A stretch of 21,570 nucleotides of DNA from contig JALUWZ010000017.1 of NCBI GenBank assembly GCA_027019205.1, positions 1 to 21,570 of the forward strand. Direction: 5' to 3'. The stretch is from Emcibacter sp. GTDB taxonomy: Bacteria; Pseudomonadota; Alphaproteobacteria; Sphingomonadales; Emcibacteraceae. Under the pieces are notes generated by a model that saw nothing but the letters and a program-made list of their open reading frames with translations, searched no databases and was not told where the DNA came from. Of the stretch, positions 16,100 to 21,570 are shown piece by piece. The stretch's first letter is position 1. Each line of letters begins with the position of its first letter. Position numbers and translations under genes: made by a program.

Positions 16100-17011
16100 A
16101 TGACAGATGATATGGAACAGCCCCTGAAAGGGGAACGAATTGCCAAGATGCTGGCCCGGGCCGGGGTCGGTTCACGCCGGGCGGTGGAGCGGATGATTGC
16201 CGCCGGTATGGTCAAACAAAATGATCAGGTCATCACCACCCCCGCCACCCTGATCAGCTCGGTCGAGGGCATCACCGTGGACGGCATGGTGGTCAAACCG
16301 CCGGCGCCAACCACCCTGTGGAAATATCACAAACCCGCCGGACGGGTCACCACCTATTATGACGAACAGGGCCGCCCGACGGTATTTGAAGCCATGCCGG
16401 AAAATATGCCGCGCGTGCTGTCGGTGGGTCGGCTCGACCTGAATACCGAGGGGCTGCTGCTGATGACCAATGACGGGGAGCTGGCCCGCTGGCTGGAACT
16501 GCCATCATCCGGCTGGCTCAGAACCTATAAAGTCCGCTGCTATGGCTATTTTGACCGGGAAAAAGTTGCGGAAATCAGGCGCGGCATCACCCTGGAGGGG
16601 GTGCAATATCGCGGCGTCAAAATCGACATTGATGAAAGCCGGGAAAAATCCAATATCTGGCTGACCATCGGCATCCGTGAGGGCAAGAATCGCGAGGTCC
16701 GTAAACTGCTCGACTATATCGGCCTGCAGGTGACGCGCCTCATTCGCCTGTCCTTCGGCCCGTTCGAGCTTGGCGAGATCAAGCGCGGCGCCATCGAACA
16801 GATCAGCGCAAAAGAACTGACCCTTGCCTGCGCCGGTTTTTTCAGGGACAGGGGGGACAGCCTGCCTGTTGAAGAAACAAAATCCCCGGCGGCAAAATCC
16901 CGCAGCGGCTGGGCAAAAGCCAAGGCCAAACCCAACAAGCGCCGGATCAATAAAAAGAAAAGGGACCCGAAACGCCGACAGGACAACCCGAAAGCCCCCC
17001 ACAAGAAATGA
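16100..17011 (+). CDS. Pseudouridine synthase, RluB/RsuA family
   Basis: This 303-residue RNA-modifying enzyme has an N-terminal S4 RNA-binding domain (about residues 10-60; RIAKMLARAGVGSRRAVERMI) and the RsuA/RluB catalytic domain with the signature GRLDLNTEGLLL, in which Asp113 is the nucleophile. The distal motif GKNREVRKLL is also present. The Thr-Glu-Gly-Leu-Leu variant and tight spacing favour RluB-type action on 23S rRNA, but RluE/F or RsuA cannot be excluded. The last ~45 residues are a strongly basic tail (KRRINKKKRDPKRR), probably disordered and RNA-binding. No ribosome site is obvious before ATG 16100 or the alternative at 16112. It overlaps rsmD by 4 bases and is 58 bases from the divergent tadA. 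Confidence 0.92.
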   Translation: MTDDMEQPLKGERIAKMLARAGVGSRRAVERMIAAGMVKQNDQVITTPATLISSVEGITVDGMVVKPPAPTTLWKYHKPAGRVTTYYDEQGRPTVFEAMPENMPRVLSVGRLDLNTEGLLLMTNDGELARWLELPSSGWLRTYKVRCYGYFDREKVAEIRRGITLEGVQYRGVKIDIDESREKSNIWLTIGIREGKNREVRKLLDYIGLQVTRLIRLSFGPFELGEIKRGAIEQISAKELTLACAGFFRDRGDSLPVEETKSPAAKSRSGWAKAKAKPNKRRINKKKRDPKRRQDNPKAPHKK

Positions 17012-17556
17012 GAATCATTGGCGGCAAATACCGGGGGCGTAAATTAACCTCCCCCGCCGATAGAAGCATCCGGCCAACCTCGGACCGGATGCGGGAAAGT
17101 ATTTTCAATATCCTGTGCCATATGTCCGGCGGCCTTGAGGACGCAGAGGTGCTTGACGTTTTTGCCGGAAGCGGCGCCCTCGGGCTTGAGGCCCTGTCAC
17201 GCAGGGCGGCCCATGCGACTTTCTTTGATAAAAGCCCGAAAGCCCTGCAGCTGGTCAAGCAGAATATTGCCCTGCTGGATGTCGGGAATATAACATCGGC
17301 AAGTTGTGTAAATGCTCCCGACCTTCCGCCCGCATCCCGGCGGTATGACGTGATATTTCTCGACCCGCCCTACAAGCTTGACGTGATTATTGATACGCTA
17401 TCTGCATTAGTACAAAAGGACTATCTTGCGGTAAATTCTATTATCATCGTGGAATATTCTCATACTAACCCCTTGGTAATACCGGATTTCTTTGATATTC
17501 TGAAACAGAAAACTTTTGGAAATTCCGATCTTTGTTTTCTGGAATATATCCCCTGA
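17008..17556 (+). CDS. rsmD: 16S rRNA (guanine(966)-N2)-methyltransferase
   Basis: This 182-residue SAM-dependent methyltransferase of the 30S subunit has an N-terminus (MRIIGGKYRGRKL, then RPTSDRMRESIFN) typical of RsmD. The SAM loop is VLDVFAGSGALGLEALSR (residues 48-65), and the catalytic motif DPPY lies at 119-122. The start overlaps the preceding stop as ATGA, implying coupling. The last third of the gene (from about 17380) is clearly more AT-rich than the first two thirds, and this continues into the following gap. The C-terminus (KTFGNSDLCFLEYIP) still looks like a normal RsmD end. Confidence 0.94.
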   Translation: MRIIGGKYRGRKLTSPADRSIRPTSDRMRESIFNILCHMSGGLEDAEVLDVFAGSGALGLEALSRRAAHATFFDKSPKALQLVKQNIALLDVGNITSASCVNAPDLPPASRRYDVIFLDPPYKLDVIIDTLSALVQKDYLAVNSIIIVEYSHTNPLVIPDFFDILKQKTFGNSDLCFLEYIP

Positions 17557-17597
17557 CAGGTCTATATATATAATTCTCTTTTCTTTCCCGTCATATT

Positions 17598-17649
17598 TTG
17601 CTATTTCTGGTTTATACACACGTATTAATAGTGTTAACAATAAGGAGAT
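17598..17649 (+). promoter_or_regulatory. AT-rich promoter/ribosome-site region of the 69-residue gene
   Basis: The 100 bases after rsmD are strongly AT-rich. TTGCTA (17598-17603) and TATTAA (17623-17628) form a weak promoter-like pair with 19-base spacing. Two adjacent short palindromes follow: TATTAATA (17623-17630) and TGTTAACA (17632-17639). A strong ribosome site, AAGGAGAT (17642-17649), then lies 7 bases before ATG 17657. The palindromes may be operator halves or chance features of AT-rich DNA. Confidence 0.35.
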
Positions 17650-17656
17650 ACTATCT

Positions 17657-17866
17657 ATGGCTTTAAGAAAAAATGATTTTACTCCGGAACAATATGCGGC
17701 GGCGATGGAATATGAATATGACGGAATGATCAACGCCCTGCGGTATCTCTGTCGGGAAGCCGAAGACGCCGATCTTGGCCTAGTCCGGCTTCATCTGGAT
17801 ATTGCCATCGCTGAATTGAAGGAATATCACAAGGCGGGTAACCCGGATTTAACGACGGCCAAATAG
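17657..17866 (+). CDS. Small soluble protein of unknown function
   Basis: This 69-residue acidic, mostly helical protein (FTPEQYAAAMEYEYDGMINALRYL, continuing through AEDADLGLVRLHLDIAIAEL) has no signal peptide or membrane segment. I do not recognise the family. ATG 17657 is fixed by the near-perfect AAGGAGAT site at 17642-17649. A longer frame beginning at 17516 overlaps rsmD and translates the AT-rich gap, so it is rejected. The last 18 bases overlap the convergent mutL gene. The strong ribosome site and separate leader region suggest it is transcribed on its own and translated well. Confidence 0.8.
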   Translation: MALRKNDFTPEQYAAAMEYEYDGMINALRYLCREAEDADLGLVRLHLDIAIAELKEYHKAGNPDLTTAK

Positions 17867-19639
17867 CCGTTCAATGTCAGAGAGTTTCAGTTCGACATAG
17901 GTCGGACGGCCATGATTGCACTGGCCCGAATGGGGGGTCTGCTCCATTTCCCTGAGCAGGGCATTCATTTCGGCCCCGTCAAGCCGCCGCCCGGCCCGCA
18001 CACTGCCGTGACAGGCCATGGTTGAGCAGACATCCTCCAGCCGTTCGGTCAGGGACAGGGCCTGATCAAGCTCCATCACCTCGTCACCAAGGTCGCGGAC
18101 CAGCCCCTTGATATCAACATCACCCAGCAGGGCCGGGACCTCGCGCACCACCACGGCCCCGCTGCCAAAGGCTTCGAGGGACAGGCCCATATCGGCCAGT
18201 TCCGCCGTCCGCGCCACCAGGCGGTCAACCGCGCTTTGTTCCAGTTCAACCACCTCGGGGATCAGCAGCAATTGACGCGGCACATCGCCACTTGTCATAT
18301 GGGCCTTCATCCGTTCATAAACCAGCCTCTCATGAGCGGCATGCTGGTCAACAATGATGATACCATCGCTTGTCTGGGAGATAATATAGGTTTCATGGAG
18401 CTGACCGCGCGCCGCCCCGAGCGGATAGGACAGGCTGTCTTCCGACGGGTTTTCTTCGGTACTCTCTGTCCGCCCGGCTGGAGGGGCAAATCCCTGCCCG
18501 AGCGGTTTTTGAAAATCAAGGCTGCGCTCCCCCAGTCCGGCAGTATAGGCCGGGGACGCTTTGGCATAGGAGGACCTCGGCTGAAAAGCGCCGAGCGCCG
18601 ATTGGGCGACCGTGGTCGCGGCGCGGTGCCCGGCTTCTGTCAAGGCCCGTTTCAGAGAGCCGACAATCAACCCCCGGACCATACCGCTGTCACGAAAGCG
18701 GACCTCTGCCTTGGCCGGATGAACATTGACATCAACCATATCGGTTGGAATTTCTACAAACAGGGCCAGCACCGGGTGGCGGTTACGGGCCAGAAAATCC
18801 ATATAGGCCCCGCGCACCGCCCCGTTGAGCAATTTATCCTTTACCGGGCGGCCATTGACAAACAGATATTGCTGGCGGGCATTACCGCGATTATAAGTCG
18901 GCAGCCCGGCATAGCCCGACAGAGTAATTTGCCCCCCCTCCATCTCTCTTGTGACATCAAGTGCCACAATATTATCCTCGAATTCAGGTCCGAGTATCGC
19001 CCCGAGCCGCCGCAGCCTGACGTCGAGCAATTCCCCCTGGGCGGCGGAGACCTGAAAGGCGCGGCGCGCCCCGTCCATCAGCGAGAAACCGACCTCGGGA
19101 TTGGCCATGGCGAGCCGTTTTATGACATCCAGCGCATGAGTGAATTCGGTGCGCTCGGCTTTAAGGAATTTCAGCCGCGCCGGGGTGGCATAAAATAAAT
19201 CACGCACCTCAACCAGTGTGCCGGTCTTGCGTGCCGCAGGCTGAAGACCCTGGTTATGGCCGCCATCAATGATAATTTTCCAGCTTTCATCACTGCCCCG
19301 GGCGCGGCTGGTCATGGAAAAACGGCTGACCGAAGCAATCGATGGCAATGCCTCGCCGCGAAAGCCCATGGTCCGGATATCGCTTAAATTATCTTCCTGT
19401 AATTTGGAGGTCGCATGACGTTCCACCGCAAGGGCAAGGTCCTGTGGTCCCATGCCGCACCCGTCATCACTGACCGAGATCAGTTCCCGCCCGCCCGCGA
19501 CCATTACCACCCGGATGTCACCGGCCCCGGCGTCAATGGCATTTTCCACCAGTTCCTTTACCGCGCTCGCCGGGCGTTCGATAACCTCGCCTGCGGCAAT
19601 TTTATTAATAGTATTTTCCGACAGACGGCGAATGGTCAA
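17849..19639 (-). CDS. mutL: DNA mismatch repair protein MutL
   Basis: This 596-residue protein couples MutS recognition to strand incision. The N-terminal GHKL ATPase carries IAAGEVIERPASAVKELVENAIDAGA, SDDGCGM, ATSKL and GFRGEALPSIASVS. A middle domain and a Pro/Ser-rich linker (about 345-405) follow. The C-terminal dimer domain has the endonuclease motif DQHA(x2)E(x4)E at D431, E437 and E442, plus ACHGSVRAGRR and GQCNHGRPT. MutL is therefore probably a latent nicking enzyme, as expected where MutH is absent. The start codon is TTG at 19639-19637: GGGAG (complement of 19647-19651) lies 7 bases upstream and the protein then begins at the family's usual position. The 3' end overlaps a convergent small gene. 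Confidence 0.95.
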   Translation of the reverse strand: MTIRRLSENTINKIAAGEVIERPASAVKELVENAIDAGAGDIRVVMVAGGRELISVSDDGCGMGPQDLALAVERHATSKLQEDNLSDIRTMGFRGEALPSIASVSRFSMTSRARGSDESWKIIIDGGHNQGLQPAARKTGTLVEVRDLFYATPARLKFLKAERTEFTHALDVIKRLAMANPEVGFSLMDGARRAFQVSAAQGELLDVRLRRLGAILGPEFEDNIVALDVTREMEGGQITLSGYAGLPTYNRGNARQQYLFVNGRPVKDKLLNGAVRGAYMDFLARNRHPVLALFVEIPTDMVDVNVHPAKAEVRFRDSGMVRGLIVGSLKRALTEAGHRAATTVAQSALGAFQPRSSYAKASPAYTAGLGERSLDFQKPLGQGFAPPAGRTESTEENPSEDSLSYPLGAARGQLHETYIISQTSDGIIIVDQHAAHERLVYERMKAHMTSGDVPRQLLLIPEVVELEQSAVDRLVARTAELADMGLSLEAFGSGAVVVREVPALLGDVDIKGLVRDLGDEVMELDQALSLTERLEDVCSTMACHGSVRAGRRLDGAEMNALLREMEQTPHSGQCNHGRPTYVELKLSDIERLFGRR

Positions 19640-19688
19640 GATCAGGCTCCCGCATAAAATAATATTGCCACAAGATTACCTTATTTCC

Positions 19689-19722
19689 TTCACCTTGTGA
19701 ACATATTCACCCCGAATAATAT
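19689..19722 (+). promoter_or_regulatory. Inverted repeats and candidate promoter between mutL and a small membrane-protein gene
   Basis: In the 106-base divergent gap, GTGAA (19697-19701) can pair with TTCAC on either side: upstream at 19689-19693 (3-base loop) and downstream at 19706-19710 (4-base centre). TTGTGA (19695-19700), a 16-base spacer and TAATAT (19717-19722) could be the promoter for the + strand small gene, which would place the palindromes over the polymerase site. This is inference from pattern only. Confidence 0.3.
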
Positions 19723-19745
19723 CCATAAGCAAGGGAGAGAAAATA

Positions 19746-19922
19746 ATGAGACAATTAACAAACGGACTGATCTTCGGACTGGGGCTTGGACTGATTACAA
19801 TGGCGGCAGGGAACCTGACCGATGACCACCGTATTTCCGCCTTCATCCTTGGGACAGCATTGACCATAGCCGCCAGCAGCCGGGTGATGAAATCACTATA
19901 CCGAGCTACTGGTTCGGCCTGA
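19746..19922 (+). CDS. Putative 58-residue membrane protein
   Basis: ATG 19746 is preceded by AAGGGAGAG (19731-19739 region), with GGGAG 8 bases upstream. The frame runs 58 codons to TGA 19920-19922. The product begins MRQLTNGLIFGLGLGLITMAAG and has two hydrophobic stretches (about residues 8-22 and 31-45) split by a polar turn (NLTDDHR), with a basic end (SSRVMKSLYRATG). That shape fits a two-helix hairpin membrane protein. No family is recognised. The good ribosome site, the fit within the gap and the membrane-like pattern argue that it is real. It is convergent with the DUF3035-like gene, 20 bases away. Confidence 0.65.
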   Translation: MRQLTNGLIFGLGLGLITMAAGNLTDDHRISAFILGTALTIAASSRVMKSLYRATGSA

Positions 19923-19944
19923 AGACTGCGCTGGCCTGAAGACT
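19916..19944. repeat. 12-bp tandem direct repeat at a convergent gene junction
   Basis: GGCCTGAAGACT occurs at 19916-19927 and again at 19933-19944, separated by GCGCT (17-base period). The first copy contains the stop codon of the small membrane-protein gene, and the second ends on the last codons of the lipoprotein gene on the other strand. It may be a small local duplication. No inverted symmetry or T-run suggests a terminator. Confidence 0.75.
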
Positions 19945-20170
19945 ATTTTGGAACCGTCCCGAATAATGCTCTTCTGGCGATCTGCTGCGGGGTGAAGGCA
20001 TCCTCGACAGCGCTGTCCGCCCCCGGCGGGCGCAAATGATAATCCGGCGGGATAACAAGCGGCGGATTTTTCAAAACACTGAATTCATCCGGACTGTCCA
20101 TGCTTGAACAGGCCGACAGCAACAGGGCCACCCCCGGAATTATAACCATTAAAAGAAAAATTTTACGCAC
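19943..20170 (-). CDS. Short lipoprotein, DUF3035/BamF-like
   Basis: This 75-residue lipoprotein has a basic start (MRKIF), a hydrophobic core and the lipobox LSAC with Cys21 as the lipidated residue. The mature part carries PDEFSVLKNPPLVIPPDYHLRPPG, the hallmark of alphaproteobacterial DUF3035 proteins, some of which were linked to the outer-membrane assembly (BAM) complex as BamF. It is shorter than the members I know, keeping mainly the conserved proline-rich segment and a short helix (TPQQIARRALFG). The start is GTG at 20170-20168, with AAGGAA shortly upstream. It lies 10 bases after lspA, whose product would process it, an arrangement frequent in the class. Confidence 0.8.
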   Translation of the reverse strand: MRKIFLLMVIIPGVALLLSACSSMDSPDEFSVLKNPPLVIPPDYHLRPPGADSAVEDAFTPQQIARRALFGTVPK

Positions 20171-20180
20171 TGTGTTTTCC

Positions 20181-20684
20181 TTACTTTACCTTGCCCGAAT
20201 TCTTTACGGATGTTGATCCGAAAAAAGCATCCCATATCAATAGCGCGGCGCCGAGCGTTATGCAACTGTCGGCGACATTAAAAATGGCAAATGACCAGCT
20301 GCCGATATAGAATTGGACGAAATCGGCAACATAGCCAAAAACCGCCCGGTCATAAATATTGCCCAGCGCCCCGCCCATCACCAGCCCGATGGCCAGCGCC
20401 AGCAGCCGGTCCTGCACCGTCCGGAGCCAGAAACCCAGCCCGGCAACAATCAGCAGCGTTGCCGCCACCAGCCCCCATCTGCCAACCTCGCTATCCGCCG
20501 TCAGCAGGCTGAAGCTCACCCCGCGATTCTCCGCCCAGCGCAGGTTAAGGAACGGCAGGAGCACCACCCGGCCCCGCTCCGGCAGGTCAAGGATATCAAT
20601 GATCCACCATTTGCTGACCCGGTCCGTCACAAGGGCGCAGAGAGCAATGATATAGCCCAGGTGGGATGCCCGTCGTAAAGCCAC
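20181..20684 (-). CDS. lspA: Lipoprotein signal peptidase (signal peptidase II)
   Basis: This 167-residue inner-membrane aspartic protease cleaves prolipoprotein signal peptides after lipid attachment. Four hydrophobic helices are visible (about 10-30, 70-88, 93-110, 132-150). The catalytic pair is D121 (GYVADF) and D139 (FNVADS), with conserved ENRGVSFSLL and GNIYDR. The start is GTG at 20684-20682, 3 bases after the ileS stop. AGGA with 6-base spacing lies inside the end of ileS. The ileS-lspA-lipoprotein order is typical. Likely clients in this window are the DUF3035-like protein and the PQQ dehydrogenase. Confidence 0.95.
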   Translation of the reverse strand: MALRRASHLGYIIALCALVTDRVSKWWIIDILDLPERGRVVLLPFLNLRWAENRGVSFSLLTADSEVGRWGLVAATLLIVAGLGFWLRTVQDRLLALAIGLVMGGALGNIYDRAVFGYVADFVQFYIGSWSFAIFNVADSCITLGAALLIWDAFFGSTSVKNSGKVK

Positions 20685-20687
20685 GTC

Positions 20688-21570
20688 TTATCCTGCCTCC
20701 CGGACCGCATCCACGCAGCGCGGACAAATATCGTCAAAGCCTGTAACCGTGCCGACCGTGGGCAATATCTGCCAGCAGCGCTGACATTTCTCACCCTCGG
20801 CAAGGCCGCTCACCACCGCAATATCCGCCACATCCTCATGGCGGAACGCACCCTCTGGTGCCGGCCCCACAACAAGCGATGCCGCCGAGGTAATCGAAAG
20901 TTCCGCAAGGTCAAGACCGTCAAGGGCCTCTGCATAGGACGGGTCCGCCACATAGACCGTCACCGCCCCCTGCAGGGAGGAGCCGATGCGTTTCTCGCGC
21001 CGGTCCACTTCCAATGCGCCGGTGACCACCCGGCGCAGGGTCCGGATTTTTTCCCATTTGGCCGCCAGCCCCTCATCGCGCCAGTCCGGCGGAATATCAT
21101 GGAAGCTCTGCAAATGGATGCTGTCCTTGTCATCCGGGAAACGGGACTGCCAGATTTCCTCGGAGGTGAAGACCAGTATCGGTGCCATCATTTTGGTCAG
21201 AACATAAAAAATCTGGTCCAGAACCGTCCGGGTCGCCCGTCGCCGCAGGCTCGACCCCGCATCACAATAAAGGCAGTCTTTGCGGATATCGAAATAAAAG
21301 GCGCTAAGCTCCACGGTACAGAAATGATACAGGGCGGTATAAATCCGGTTGAAATTAAAATCGGCGATGCCCCGGCTGTTGATCCCGTCCAGTTCATACA
21401 GGCGGTGCAGGATCAGGCGATCCAGTTCCGGCATGTCGGCCAGTGGCAATTTCTCTCCGTCACTGAAACCGCTCAGATTGCCCAGCAGAAAGCGCATTGT
21501 ATTGCGGATTTTGCGGTAGGCCTCGACCTGCCCCTGAATGATATTACCGCCAATCCGGTGATCATTCATA
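20688..21570 (-). CDS. ileS: Isoleucyl-tRNA synthetase, C-terminal part (5' end outside window)
   Basis: About 294 residues of the C-terminal end are present, and the frame is open to the window edge. The visible Met at 21569 is internal. The sequence holds the anticodon-binding domain (AYRKIRNTMRFLLGNL, then FYFDIRKDCLY and APILVFTSEEIW) and the C-terminal zinc finger CQRCW...CPRC of bacterial-type IleRS. The enzyme charges tRNA-Ile. It stops at TAA 20690-20688, 3 bases before lspA, so the two are co-transcribed. The missing N-terminal two thirds contain the catalytic and editing domains. Confidence 0.95.
   Translation of the reverse strand, partial: MNDHRIGGNIIQGQVEAYRKIRNTMRFLLGNLSGFSDGEKLPLADMPELDRLILHRLYELDGINSRGIADFNFNRIYTALYHFCTVELSAFYFDIRKDCLYCDAGSSLRRRATRTVLDQIFYVLTKMMAPILVFTSEEIWQSRFPDDKDSIHLQSFHDIPPDWRDEGLAAKWEKIRTLRRVVTGALEVDRREKRIGSSLQGAVTVYVADPSYAEALDGLDLAELSITSAASLVVGPAPEGAFRHEDVADIAVVSGLAEGEKCQRCWQILPTVGTVTGFDDICPRCVDAVREAG

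Noticed and set aside
17625..17637. CtrA-like site TTAA-N-TTAA before the 69-residue gene
   Set aside because: The spacer is 5 bases; the CtrA consensus needs 7.
17855..17870. Small hairpin ACGGC/GCCGT at the small gene/mutL junction
   Set aside because: Only a 5-bp stem with no T-run on either strand; too weak to call a terminator.
18236..19198. Long + strand frame of 320 codons opposite mutL
   Set aside because: It lies wholly antisense to a clear MutL with all motifs, and its product has no recognisable domain; typical shadow of a GC-rich gene.

Overview
The window looks like chromosomal DNA from an alphaproteobacterium, probably a marine or Sphingomonadales/Emcibacterales-like lineage. 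The taxonomic call is inference. It rests on a DUF3035/BamF-like lipoprotein next to lspA and ileS, the divergent xseA/purD pair, Sphingomonad-style TonB-dependent receptors, and MutL with an endonuclease motif. Genes are packed tightly, with many 1- or 4-nt stop/start overlaps.

Region 1 (1-8061, + strand) is an accessory catabolic block, more AT-rich by eye than the rest. It holds the 3' end of a c-type cytochrome domain (probably a quinohemoprotein dehydrogenase), an AraC-family regulator, a TonB-dependent receptor (TBDR) closed by a strong terminator, a lipoprotein PQQ-dependent dehydrogenase with a fused cytochrome c domain, and a second, different TBDR that starts inside the dehydrogenase stop codon. 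The likely logic is that substrate enters through the outer-membrane receptors, is oxidised in the periplasm by PQQ dehydrogenase(s) that pass electrons to the respiratory chain, and expression is controlled by the AraC protein. The substrate is unknown. This is the part most likely to hold an undescribed system.

Region 2 (8058-11396, - strand) is a translationally coupled run: xseA, a secreted M23 peptidase, thioredoxin 2 and a class II glutamine amidotransferase. Divergent from it (11475-14246, +) are purD, a Na+/phosphate cotransporter and a small coiled-coil protein. A candidate 18-codon leader ORF ends at the transporter start codon.

Region 3 (14251-17866) has an MscS-type channel and tadA on the - strand, divergent from an rluB-like pseudouridine synthase, rsmD and a 69-aa protein of unknown function on the + strand. 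The tRNA and rRNA modification genes cluster here.

Region 4 (17849-21570, mostly - strand) holds mutL, a short DUF3035-like lipoprotein, lspA and the 3' part of ileS. A 58-codon putative membrane protein lies on the + strand between mutL and the lipoprotein. No rRNA, tRNA, CRISPR array, insertion sequence or prophage was seen, and no gene-free stretch exceeds about 150 bases.
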